Assembly: GCF_022695595.1 (NCBI RefSeq)
Contig: NZ_CP074380.1
Span: forward strand, 1,426,001 to 1,490,000
DNA: 64,000 bases
Source of the DNA: Streptomyces sp. MST-110588
Lineage (GTDB): Bacteria; Actinomycetota; Actinomycetes; Streptomycetales; Streptomycetaceae
Direction: 5' to 3'
Positions 1 through 8,117 of the stretch are shown piece after piece. Position numbers and translations under genes: made by a program. Positions within the stretch are counted from its first letter, which is position 1; every line of letters starts with the position of its first letter. The notes below the pieces were generated by a model that worked only from the letters and a program-made list of their open reading frames with translations, did not search any database and was not told where the DNA came from.

Positions 1-1
1 C

Positions 2-214
2 GACGGCGTGGGCGCCGCCGCCGGTCTCCAGCGCACCTCCCAGTACCTCGGGGCGATCACCGCCGCCGGCCTGATCGCGCTGCTGTACGGCCACCGGGCC
101 ACGGACGCCGGGCTGCACGAGATCGCCGTGCTCGGCACCGTACTCGGCGTCCTGCTGCTGGCCCTGACCGTCGCGGACCGCACCCTGCGCCGGCCCGCCC
201 CGGCCACCCCGTGA
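2..214 (+). CDS. MFS transporter, C-terminal fragment
   Basis: Only the last 70 codons are present; the reading frame is open to the left edge, so the gene starts outside the window. The visible part holds two hydrophobic stretches separated by a short polar loop (GHRATDAGLHE) and a basic tail. The sequence GAAAGLQRTSQYLGA resembles the start of a late transmembrane helix in drug-exporting major facilitator proteins. Family membership is inferred from this short region only; the substrate cannot be read. The gene ends 46 bp before the next start on the same strand, so the two may be co-transcribed. Confidence 0.6.
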   Translation, partial: DGVGAAAGLQRTSQYLGAITAAGLIALLYGHRATDAGLHEIAVLGTVLGVLLLALTVADRTLRRPAPATP

Positions 215-260
215 ACCACTCCCCCAACGCCCGCGAAACCACCTCCACTTGGAGCCCCGT

Positions 261-830
261 ATGCCTGCCACCGCACTCGACACCACCACCGCACTGGTCC
301 TGATCGACTTCCAGAAGGGCATCACCGCCCTGCCCTGCGTCCACCCCACCGACGAGATCGTCGCGCGCGCCGCCCGTCTGGCCGCCGCCTTCCGGGCCCG
401 CGATCTGCCGGTGGTGCTGGTCAACGTCACCGGCGCGGCCCCGGGCCGTACGCAGATCGCCCGGCCCGCCGGCACACCGCCCGCCGACTGGGCCGAACTG
501 GTCCCGGGACTTGGCCGGCGGCCGGGTGACATCCTCATCAGCAAGCGGCGCTGGGGCGCGTTCCACGGCACCGGCCTGGACGAGGAGCTGCGCCGCCGCG
601 GTGTCACCCAGGTCGTGCTCGGCGGCATCGCGACCAGCATGGGCGTGGAGTCCACGGCGCGGGCCGCGCACGAGCACGGCTACCACGTCACCGTCGCCAC
701 GGACGCGGTGACCGACCCGGACGCCGAGGCGCACCACCGCGCCGTCGAGAAGATCTTTCCCCGGCTCGGCGAGACCGGCTCCGTGGACGCGATCATCGCC
801 CTGCTGGAACAGGGCGGAGCGCGCGGGTAG
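261..830 (+). CDS. Isochorismatase-fold hydrolase lacking the catalytic cysteine
   Basis: A 189-residue protein of the isochorismatase/nicotinamidase superfamily. The first strand ends in ALVLIDFQKG, giving the conserved Asp; the Lys of the triad is probably in ILISKRRWGAF. The loop that carries the nucleophilic Cys in cysteine hydrolases reads GIATSMGVESTAR, with Gly where Cys is expected, as in true isochorismatases such as PhzD and in an uncharacterised subgroup. The ATG at 261 is preferred over the TTG at 249 because GGAG at 251-254 is well placed before it. The substrate is unknown. It lies directly downstream of an MFS gene and convergent with the tetR-amidase pair. Confidence 0.85.
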   Translation: MPATALDTTTALVLIDFQKGITALPCVHPTDEIVARAARLAAAFRARDLPVVLVNVTGAAPGRTQIARPAGTPPADWAELVPGLGRRPGDILISKRRWGAFHGTGLDEELRRRGVTQVVLGGIATSMGVESTARAAHEHGYHVTVATDAVTDPDAEAHHRAVEKIFPRLGETGSVDAIIALLEQGGARG

Positions 831-892
831 TTCGCGCGGCGGCATGGAGATTCCGTACCGCCCGCCACAACAGCATGAAGCAGGCCGGAACA

Positions 893-926
893 GGGCGGGC
901 GCCGGGGAAGATCCGGGCGCCCGCCC
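893..926. terminator. Bidirectional terminator hairpin
   Basis: Perfect 11-bp arms GGGCGGGCGCC and GGCGCCCGCCC with a 12-base loop sit between two convergent genes and end just before the tetR stop codon. No T-tract follows, as is usual in high-G+C actinobacteria. Confidence 0.7.
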
Positions 927-927
927 G

Positions 928-1575
928 TCAGTCCCCCTCCGCCGTCGCCCCCTGGGCGAGGTACAGCAGGGTGTCGACCAGATCCTCGGTCGAGGCGCCG
1001 GTGGCCAGGCGGCGCAGTTGCTGCCCCAGGACCAGGGCCACGACGAGGCCGCCCAGCCGGTCCGCCTCCGGCACTCCCAGCGCGGTCAGGGTGCGGGCGG
1101 CAAGCCGGTCGTACGCGGCGAAGCACTGATCCGCCGCGGCGCGCAGCCGCTCGTCCCGCCCCGCCTGGACGTACAGTTCGAACGGCGCGATGTGCTCGCT
1201 GTCGAACGCGGTACTCCCGGCGACCTGGCCGACCAGCGCCGCGGCCTCGGCCGGCCCGATGCCGTCGGCGTGGCGCGCCTCGGCGAGTTCGGTGAAGCGG
1301 CGGGTCTCCTCGCCCACGAACTCCAGCAGCGCCTCGCGCAGCAGGTCATGCTGGGTGGCGAAGTGGTAGGTGACCGAACCGAGGGAAACGCCCGCCTCCT
1401 TGGCGATGCGCCGGTTGGTGACCGCGGCCACGCCGTCCCGGCCGATGATGCGCAGGACGGCGCCGACGATGCTCCGGCGGGTCCCCGCCGCACCACCGCC
1501 GCCCGTTCCCCCCACCGCACCGCGGCCCGCTCCGGCTGCCGCCCCGTTCCCGACGGCCGCCTCCGCGCCCGTCAC
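928..1575 (-). CDS. TetR-family transcriptional regulator
   Basis: About 215 residues. The N-terminal helix-turn-helix is clear (VTNRRIAKEAGVSLGSVTYH followed by FATQHDLLREAL), the typical TetR form; the C-terminal ligand domain is helical and not assignable. The GTG start at 1575 overlaps the amidase stop codon as GTGA, implying translational coupling. The longer in-frame extension up to 1722 lies inside the amidase and is low complexity, so it was not used. The perfect palindrome at 3115-3130 ahead of the amidase is its likely autoregulated operator. The ligand is probably an amide or product of the amidase, but that is inference. Confidence 0.85.
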   Translation of the reverse strand: MTGAEAAVGNGAAAGAGRGAVGGTGGGGAAGTRRSIVGAVLRIIGRDGVAAVTNRRIAKEAGVSLGSVTYHFATQHDLLREALLEFVGEETRRFTELAEARHADGIGPAEAAALVGQVAGSTAFDSEHIAPFELYVQAGRDERLRAAADQCFAAYDRLAARTLTALGVPEADRLGGLVVALVLGQQLRRLATGASTEDLVDTLLYLAQGATAEGD

Positions 1576-3096
1576 CCCCGCACGCCTCCGTCTCGTACCC
1601 GCTCCTGCCCCGGCCTGCGCTCCCTGTCCTGCCCCTGCCTGTGTTCCTGCTCCTGCTCCCAGCGGGAGGCGTCCCGTGCCCCGCTGCCCGGCCGCGCCGC
1701 GGGGGGCCACCGCTCGTACCACCGCAGGTCGTCCTCCAACTGTGCGGCCAGCGAGATCAGCAGCGGTTCACTGTCCGCGGGCCCCAGGAGCTGGGCACCC
1801 AACGGCAGTCCGCCGGAGCTGAATCCGGCCGGGACGCTCACCCCCGGCCAGCCGAGCACGTTCCACGGCCAGGCGTACGGGCAGGCGGCGATCATCGCCT
1901 GGTCCGTCCGCCAGCCGCTCAGCTTCGCCAGCGCGCCGACACGCAGCGGCGGGGTGGCGGTGGTCGGTGTCAGCAGGACGTCGTACGCCCCGAACAGCGC
2001 CCCGACCCGCTGCCGCTGCCGGGCCTCCGCGGCCCGTGCCCGGCGCAGCGGAGGTCCGCCGAGCAGCCGTCCCAGCTTGGCCGCCTCCCGGGTACGGCGG
2101 TCCAGCAGCGCGCGGTCCGGGACCCGGCCGGCCCACTCCCGTACGCCCGCGGTGGCGCGCGGCACGAACGCCAGGCCGATCAGTCCGTAGTCCGGTTCGG
2201 CCTCCTCGACCAGGTGGCCGAGGCGGGCGAGCGTACGGGCGAGGCCGGTGACGGCGGCGCGTACGTCCGGGTGCAGGGACTTGGGCGTGCCGGTGAACGC
2301 CGGCTTCCACGACAGCGCGATCCGCAGCCGGCCGGGGTCGCGGCCCGCCGCCGCGCGCGCGTCGATGCCGGGCGGGCGGTGCAGATCGCCCCGGTGGCTG
2401 CCGCTCGCGGCGTCCAGCAGCAGCGCCGCGTCCGCGACCGTACGGGCCAGCGGGCCGATTCCCGTGATGCCCTGGAAGGACTCGGGGTCGGGCCAGGTCG
2501 ATATGCGTCCGCGCTGCGGTTTGATGCCGACCAGGTGGGTCCAGGCGGCGGGGATACGGACCGAGCCGGCGCCGTCCGTGCCGAGCGCGGCGGGCACCAT
2601 CCCGGCCGCCACCGCCGCGGCCGAGCCTCCCGAGGAGCCGCCGGGGGTGTACCTCGCCGAACGCCGGCCCCTCCGTGAACGGCCACTGCCCCAGCTCGCA
2701 GGCGTTGGTCTTGCCCACGACGACGGCTCCGGCCGCGCGCAGCCGCCGTACGGCCTCGGAGTCGGCAGCCTTGGGCGGGAACTCCCCGGCACAGCCGAAC
2801 GCGGTGGGCTCCCCCGCCACGTCCATGTCGTCCTTGACGGCGACCGGCACCCCCAGCAGGGGCAGCCGCTCGCCCGCCGCCAGCCGCCGGTCGGCGTCGG
2901 CGGCCTCCTCCAGCGCCGCCTCGCCCCGTACCAGCCGAAAGGCGTTGACGCTCGCCCGGCCGGCCGCAGCGATGCGCCGCAGCGACCGCTCCACCAGCTC
3001 GACCGAGGTCACCCGCCCCTCGGCCAGCGCCGTGGCCTGCTCGGCCAGCCCCTCGAAGTCCCGTTCCCGCCGCCCCGGATTCTCGCTCACGCCCAC
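1572..3096 (-). pseudogene. Amidase signature family enzyme, disrupted
   Basis: The N-terminal part (from 3096) carries the amidase Lys in VPVAVKDDMDVAG and ends in GQWPFTEGPAFGE; the remainder continues in another frame with TPGGSSGGSAAA (cis-Ser) and GTDGAGSVRIPAA (nucleophilic Ser). Amidases normally have about eight residues between these two blocks, of the type TRNPWDL. Here FGE abuts YTPGG at about position 2650 with the frame changed, so roughly 25 bases seem lost rather than a single base. The joined length is close to the family norm of about 500 residues. Without repair the product ends far short of the catalytic serines. It is first in an operon with the coupled tetR gene. Confidence 0.8.
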
Positions 3097-3114
3097 AGCA
3101 CCCCCCGCGGAACT

Positions 3115-3130
3115 GTTCGTTCGAACGAAC
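3115..3130. promoter_or_regulatory. Candidate TetR operator, 16-bp perfect palindrome
   Basis: GTTCGTTCGAACGAAC is perfectly self-complementary and starts 18 bp upstream of the amidase ATG. TetR-family operators commonly have this type of symmetry. Its position would block the amidase-tetR promoter. The divergent sigma-factor gene begins about 195 bp away. Confidence 0.75.
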
Positions 3131-3324
3131 GACCAACTCCCGCAAGCGTAACGGCCACCGGACCCGTCATCAACGCTCCGTCCGGCGGGATCAGGAGCCC
3201 TCGGCCGGCGGGGACCACGTGCTTGTGGGCCGTGACCCCGTCACCACGCCACCGGCGCCGAGGACTAACCTCACAACGACACGGACGGACCCACCCCGGC
3301 CCACGGCATGGAGGAAGGACAGCG

Positions 3325-4482
3325 ATGACGGTGACGAGGCCGGGAACGGGCGGAGGGAGGGAGACGGAGAAGGAGAAGGAACACCGGACGGCAGCGGTAC
3401 GAACCGCGCCCGCAGCCACGTACGAGGTTCCGCGCGAGGCCACGCACAAGGTCCCGCACGAGGCCACGCACAAGGTCCCGCACGAGGCCGCGTTCGCCGA
3501 ACTCGCCGAGCGCCACCGGCACGAACTGCGGGTGCACTGCTACCGGCTGCTCGGCTCCTTCACCGACGCCGAGGACATGGTGCAGGAAACCCTGTTACGG
3601 GCCTGGCGCCGGCGGGAGACCTTCGAGGGCCGGGCGACGTTCCGGGCCTGGCTGTACCGGATCGCCACCAACGTCTGCCTGGACGCCCTGGCCGACCCGG
3701 CCCGGAAACGGGAGGTCAGGACGGCGACGGACAGCGCGGGCCGCCCGGCCCGCGCCCGTGCGGCGACGGCGGAGGTCACCTGGCTGGAGCCTTACCCCGA
3801 CCGGCTCCTGGACCTGGCGGCACCGGACGACGCCGGACCGGAGGCCGCGGCGATCACCCGGGAGACCGTCGAGCTGGCGTTCCTGGCCGCCGTCCAGCAC
3901 CTTCCACCGCGTCAGCGGGCCGTACTGATCCTCCGGGATGTCGTGGGCCAACCGGCCCAGGAGACGGCCGAGGCGCTGGAGATGAGCGTTCCCTCGGTCA
4001 AGAGCGCGCTGCAACGGGCCCGCGCGACACTGCGGGAGCAACTGCCCGAGCGGCGTACGGACTGGCGCCGGGCCACCACGGCCGACGAGACCGAACGCGC
4101 CCTCCTCCAGCGGTACATCACCGCATCCCGGCAGTCCGACCTGACCGCCCTGGCGGCCCTCCTCAGAGAGGACATCCGCCAGACCATGCCCCCTGCCCAC
4201 CTGGTGTTCGACGGCCGCCGGGCCGTCCTGGACATGTGGCGGGCGGCCCTGGAGGACCAGCAGACCTGGGGCGACTGGTTCGCCGTACCCCTGGCCGCGA
4301 ACCGGCAGCCCGCGGTGGCCAACTACGTACGCAGGCCGGGCGAGAGCCACTGCACCGCGATCAACATCGACGTGCTGTGCGTCCAGGGCGGCCTGATCAC
4401 CGAGATCACCACCTTCGGCCCCGAACTCCTGCCCGCCTTCGGCCTGGAACCGACCGCCGCCCCCGAGACCCTCACCCTGTGA
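3325..4482 (+). CDS. ECF sigma factor with SnoaL-like C-terminal domain
   Basis: A 385-residue RNA polymerase sigma factor. Residues 1-55 are a charged, repetitive leader; region 2 follows at about 57-125 (YRLLGSFTDAEDMVQETLLR, then FRAWLYRIATN); region 4 is at about 185-245 (LPPRQRAVLILRDVVGQPAQ, SVPSVKSALQRARA). Residues 255-375 look like a SnoaL/NTF2-type domain, as in the long ECF groups that include M. tuberculosis SigG and SigJ, where the tail modulates activity. The linker WLEPYPDRLLDL resembles the SigG-like group. The ATG at 3325 is preceded by GAGGAAGGA. No anti-sigma gene is adjacent; the next gene downstream, 100 bp away, may be a co-regulated partner. Confidence 0.85.
   Translation: MTVTRPGTGGGRETEKEKEHRTAAVRTAPAATYEVPREATHKVPHEATHKVPHEAAFAELAERHRHELRVHCYRLLGSFTDAEDMVQETLLRAWRRRETFEGRATFRAWLYRIATNVCLDALADPARKREVRTATDSAGRPARARAATAEVTWLEPYPDRLLDLAAPDDAGPEAAAITRETVELAFLAAVQHLPPRQRAVLILRDVVGQPAQETAEALEMSVPSVKSALQRARATLREQLPERRTDWRRATTADETERALLQRYITASRQSDLTALAALLREDIRQTMPPAHLVFDGRRAVLDMWRAALEDQQTWGDWFAVPLAANRQPAVANYVRRPGESHCTAINIDVLCVQGGLITEITTFGPELLPAFGLEPTAAPETLTL
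3436..3483 (+). repeat. In-frame 24-bp tandem repeat in the sigma-factor leader
   Basis: Two adjacent identical 24-bp units encode EATHKVPH twice (residues about 38-53), with a further partial, diverged copy on each side. It lies outside the conserved sigma regions. Confidence 0.85.
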
Positions 4483-4582
4483 CGCAGGTCACCTGTCTGG
4501 ACCGATTCCTTTCCGCACCCCACCCGGTCCTACGAGCGCTGCACATTCACGTTCCCGCACCAGAAAGGACCGGCCCACCACC

Positions 4583-5035
4583 ATGGCCCAGAACACCCAG
4601 GACGCACCCACCACCGAGCCCGACGAGCAGATCAAGGCCCTCCACCAGCGGCTCACCGGCCGCTGGCGGGTGACCGGCGGCACCGAGGGCACGGTGACCT
4701 ACCGCCCGATGGACGGCGGCTTCTTCCTCATCCAGGACGTCGACCTCGCACAGTACGGCCGACGCGTCACCGGCTTCGAGGTGATCGGCCGCGAAAAGCC
4801 CTTCGGCGCACCCCACCCGGGCCCGGACATCGTCTCCCGCTTCTACGACGACCAGGGCCACACCTTCGACTACGTCTACGAACTCGACGGCACCACACTG
4901 ACCATCTGGGGCGGCGAGAAGAGCTCCCCCGCGTACTTCAAAGGCACCTTCGACACCGACGGCAACACCCTCACCGGCGCATGGGTCTACCCCGGCGGAG
5001 GAGGCTACGACTCCACGATGACCCGCATCGGCTGA
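4583..5035 (+). CDS. DUF1579-like small protein
   Basis: A 150-residue soluble protein without signal peptide. Features include LHQRLTGRWRVTGG near the N-terminus, a central FEVIGREKPFG and alternating strand-like segments ending TGAWVYPGGGGYDSTMTRI. This pattern resembles the DUF1579/lipocalin-like proteins that often accompany SnoaL-tailed sigma factors. It begins 100 bp after the sigma gene on the same strand. The function is unknown; a ligand-binding beta-barrel is a guess from the pattern of short beta strands. Confidence 0.7.
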   Translation: MAQNTQDAPTTEPDEQIKALHQRLTGRWRVTGGTEGTVTYRPMDGGFFLIQDVDLAQYGRRVTGFEVIGREKPFGAPHPGPDIVSRFYDDQGHTFDYVYELDGTTLTIWGGEKSSPAYFKGTFDTDGNTLTGAWVYPGGGGYDSTMTRIG

Positions 5036-5077
5036 CACCCCCTGAGGGTCCCGAAGGGGCTGAGGGTGTGTCAGCCG
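5029..5077. terminator. Bidirectional terminator spanning two stop codons
   Basis: CGGCTGACACCC at 5029-5040 pairs with GGGTGTGTCAGCCG at 5064-5077, with a two-base bulge. The arms include the stop codons of the two convergent genes. Confidence 0.65.
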
Positions 5078-6960
5078 TTGGCCGGGTGTACCACCATCGC
5101 CGAGCCGCCGCCGCGGCGTACCTTTTCCGCGGCGGCCAGCCAGCGGCCGTCCGGGAGGTGCTGGATGCCGGTGGCCGCGCCGATTTCGGGGTTGGGTTTG
5201 AAGACGTGGCCGAGGGCTTCCAGTTGAGGGCGTAGGGGGCTGTTCCACAGGGCGGGTTCGAGTTCGGTGGTGGGGGTGTTGCGCTGGCTGGCGCGGGGGG
5301 CGGCGATAGCGTCGACGAGGGGCATGCCTCGGTCGAGGTGGTTCAGGAGGGTCTGGAGGACGGTGGTGATGATGGTCGCGCCGCCCGGGGAGCCCAGGGC
5401 GAGGACGGGTTCGCCGTGCCGGAGCAGGATCGTGGGGGCCATGGAGGAGCGGGGGCGCTTGCCGGGGCCGGGGAGGTTCGGATCGGTGCGCGGGTGGGCC
5501 GGGTCGGCGGGGACGAAGGAGAAGTCGGTCAGTTCGTTGTTCAGGAGGAAGCCGCGGCCCGGTACGACGATGCCGCTGCCGCCGGTCTGTTCGATGGTGA
5601 GGGTGTAGGCGACGACGTTGCCCCATTTGTCGGCGACGGTGAGGTGGGTGGTGTTGTCGCCTTCGTACGTTGCCGGGGCGGCCCGCCCGCCCGTACGGCA
5701 CGGCTTGGGGTGACGCGGGTCGCCGGGCGGTACGGGGCTGGTGAGCACCGCGTCGTCCCTGATCAGGCAGGCGCGGGTGTCCGCGAAGCGCTGCGAGGTG
5801 AGTTCCTTCGTCGGTACGTCCACGAAGGCCGGGTCGCCGACCCAGCGCCCGCGGTCGGCGAAGGCGATCCGGCTCGCCTCTATGAAGCGGTGCAGGTAGC
5901 GGGCCTCGTCGAGCCGGGAGAGGTCGCCGCGCTCCAGGATGTTCAGGGCCTCGGCGACGCCGGTGCCGCCGGAGCCGGAGGGCGCCATGCCGTAGACGTC
6001 CAGGCCCCGGTAGGAGGTCCGGGTCGGGGCCTGGCCGCGTACCTCGTAGGTCCGCAGGTCCTTGGCGGTCAGCTTGCCGGGCCGTACCTTGCGCGGTGCG
6101 CCGGGGCGTACCGGGGGCTTCTGCACGGTCCGTACGACGTCCCGGCCGAGCCGGCCGCGGTAGAGCGCGCCGACGCCCTGGTCCCCCAACTCCCGGTAGG
6201 TGCGGGCCAGATCGGGGTTCTTCAGGGTCGAGCCGACCACCGGGAGCTTGCCGCCGGGCAGGAAGAGCGCGGCGGTGTCGGGGAAGTCGCGAAAGCGCGC
6301 CTCGTTGGCCTGGGTCTGCTTGCGGAAGGTCTCATCGACCGTGAAGCCGCGGCGGGCCAGCTTCTCCGCCGGGGCCAGGACCTGGCGCAGCGAGCGGCTG
6401 CCCCATTTGTCCAGCGCGGTGCGCCAGGTGGCGGGGGTGCCCGGGGTGCCGACGCCCAGTCCGCTGGTGACGGCCTCGTCGAAGGGGATGGGCCGGCCGT
6501 TCTCCAGGAAGAGGTCCTCGCCGGCGCGGTGCGGGGCGGTCTCCCGCCCGTCCAGGGTGCGTACGCTGCGGGATCTGGCGTCGTAGGAGACGAAGTAGCC
6601 GCCGCCCCCGATGCCGGAGGAGTACGGCTCGGTGACGCCCAGGGCCGCCGCGGTGGCGACCGCGGCGTCCACGGCGTTGCCGCCCTTCTTGAGCACCTCG
6701 ATGCCGGCCGCGGAGGCGTCCGCGTCGACACTGGCCACGGCGCCGCCGTAGCCGGTGGCCACCGGGGTCTTCGCGGGTGCGGAAGGCTTCTGGCCGGGCG
6801 TCTGCTGTACGGGCGCCTGTTGTACGGGCGCCTGTCCTGCGGGTTTCTGCCGTGCGGGGGCCCGCCCGGGATCCGCCTGCGCGACGGAGGGGGCCGCCAG
6901 CAGCGAGCCGGCCAGTACGGCCGCCGCTACCGGCACGGAAAGGCGTCGGGCGTTCGTCAT
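5071..6960 (-). CDS. ggt: Secreted gamma-glutamyltransferase
   Basis: A 629-residue Ntn hydrolase. A signal peptide (residues 1-29, ending SVAQA) leads into a Pro/Gln-rich linker with repeats APVQQ, then the large-subunit domain (GYGGAVASVDADASAAG, IGGGGYFVSY). The autoprocessing threonine is in GDNTTHLTVADKWGN at about residue 430, and the glycine-rich GSPGGATI of the small subunit is present. It should be cleaved into two chains and hydrolyse or transfer gamma-glutamyl groups of glutathione and related peptides outside the cell. GGAGGT seven bases before the ATG at 6960 supports the start. It is convergent with the DUF1579-like gene and divergent from the membrane protein at 7176. Confidence 0.93.
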   Translation of the reverse strand: MTNARRLSVPVAAAVLAGSLLAAPSVAQADPGRAPARQKPAGQAPVQQAPVQQTPGQKPSAPAKTPVATGYGGAVASVDADASAAGIEVLKKGGNAVDAAVATAAALGVTEPYSSGIGGGGYFVSYDARSRSVRTLDGRETAPHRAGEDLFLENGRPIPFDEAVTSGLGVGTPGTPATWRTALDKWGSRSLRQVLAPAEKLARRGFTVDETFRKQTQANEARFRDFPDTAALFLPGGKLPVVGSTLKNPDLARTYRELGDQGVGALYRGRLGRDVVRTVQKPPVRPGAPRKVRPGKLTAKDLRTYEVRGQAPTRTSYRGLDVYGMAPSGSGGTGVAEALNILERGDLSRLDEARYLHRFIEASRIAFADRGRWVGDPAFVDVPTKELTSQRFADTRACLIRDDAVLTSPVPPGDPRHPKPCRTGGRAAPATYEGDNTTHLTVADKWGNVVAYTLTIEQTGGSGIVVPGRGFLLNNELTDFSFVPADPAHPRTDPNLPGPGKRPRSSMAPTILLRHGEPVLALGSPGGATIITTVLQTLLNHLDRGMPLVDAIAAPRASQRNTPTTELEPALWNSPLRPQLEALGHVFKPNPEIGAATGIQHLPDGRWLAAAEKVRRGGGSAMVVHPANG

Positions 6961-7175
6961 GCGGGTGACCTCCCAAGCGAGCGCGGTCGGCAGCGGCCGG
7001 AGCCTACCTGCGGGAGCACGGCGTGGACAGGGGAGCGGCGGGTGCCGCGGCCCCGCGCCCGTACGGAGCAGCCGGTACGGACCGGGACAAGCTGCCCGTA
7101 CGGATCAGGGCAAGCCACCCAGCCGCCCGCCCCGGCATCGGACGGGCAACCGGGCGGTCGGTACGCTCCCCCGCC

Positions 7176-7937
7176 ATGAACGACACCTTGCAGCTCCTGA
7201 TCGCGGCGGTCGCGGCACTGGCCGTGGGCCTGGCGGCCGGCTGGGCCGTGCACAGCGCGGTCCTCGGCCGCAGACGCCTGCGCGAACAGGGCTTCTTCGG
7301 CCTGCCGGACGGCTCGGAGTGCGTCCTGGTCACCCACCGGGACAGCGCCTCCGCCCACTGGAGCATCCCGCGCCACGACGCGCTGGCGCTCCTGGGACTG
7401 GCGTCGGTGATCGAGAACTGCGGGGCGCACGCCGAGGTCGCCCCGCACGACACCGGCCTCCAGGGCTTCGGGGCCCGTACGGAGTTCTGCGTCGGCGATC
7501 CCACCGCCCATCACCGCCTCGCCTCCCACATGGCCAGCCTGCTGCCCGGCGTCAAGGTCCACCCCGGCGACGCGACCGGCGCGGGCCGGTGCACCTTCAC
7601 CGTGGACGGTTCCACCTACCGCCTGGAGCCGGGCGCGGTGGAGTACGTGCTGCTGGCCCGGCTCACCGCCGGGGAGGGTGACCGGCCGCTCTTCCTGGCG
7701 GCCGGACAGCGCCCGGTCACCCACCGCGCCGCCGTACGCCACCTGGTGCGCAACCGCGCCCGGCTGGCCCGCAGGTACGGGCGGGACGGGCAGTTCTGTC
7801 TGCTGCTGAAGGTCGTCAACTCGCGGTCGTACGGGCCGGACGTGGTCGAGCTGGTCGCGGATGTCACCAAGGCCGCCACCGCGCCGCCGGAGATCAGGAG
7901 CCACCGGGCCACGAGCGGCAGCAAGTCGGTGTCATGA
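7176..7937 (+). CDS. Membrane-anchored protein of unknown function
   Basis: A 253-residue protein with one N-terminal transmembrane segment (LLIAAVAALAVGLAAGWAV) followed by a basic stop-transfer RRRLR, so the body is probably cytoplasmic. The remainder has no recognisable enzyme motif; it includes GSECVLVTHRDSASAHWSIPR and VIENCGAHAEVAPH. The upstream in-frame extension to 7023 is rich in CGTACGG repeats and unlike the protein, so the ATG at 7176 is used, although no strong ribosome-binding site precedes it. It is divergent from ggt; the 215-bp gap must hold both promoters. No function is assigned. Confidence 0.7.
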   Translation: MNDTLQLLIAAVAALAVGLAAGWAVHSAVLGRRRLREQGFFGLPDGSECVLVTHRDSASAHWSIPRHDALALLGLASVIENCGAHAEVAPHDTGLQGFGARTEFCVGDPTAHHRLASHMASLLPGVKVHPGDATGAGRCTFTVDGSTYRLEPGAVEYVLLARLTAGEGDRPLFLAAGQRPVTHRAAVRHLVRNRARLARRYGRDGQFCLLLKVVNSRSYGPDVVELVADVTKAATAPPEIRSHRATSGSKSVS

Positions 7938-8117
7938 CCCTGGCGATGCGGGCGGTGTGACGACCTGGGCCGGTGTCATGAGCCGAGGCGGACGTCATGA
8001 CCCGAGCGGGTGTCATGGCCCTGCCCGGTGGCCCGTCCCGGATGGCGTCCCCTCGGCCCGTCGGCCCGCGCCCGTCCGGCGGGCGGCTCGCCACGAGACG
8101 CGGCTCAGCGGCACGGC

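Noticed and set aside
1576..1722. N-terminal extension of the TetR protein inside the amidase gene.
   Set aside because: It is Gly/Ala/Gln/Arg low complexity, overlaps conserved amidase sequence, and the GTGA junction gives a better start.
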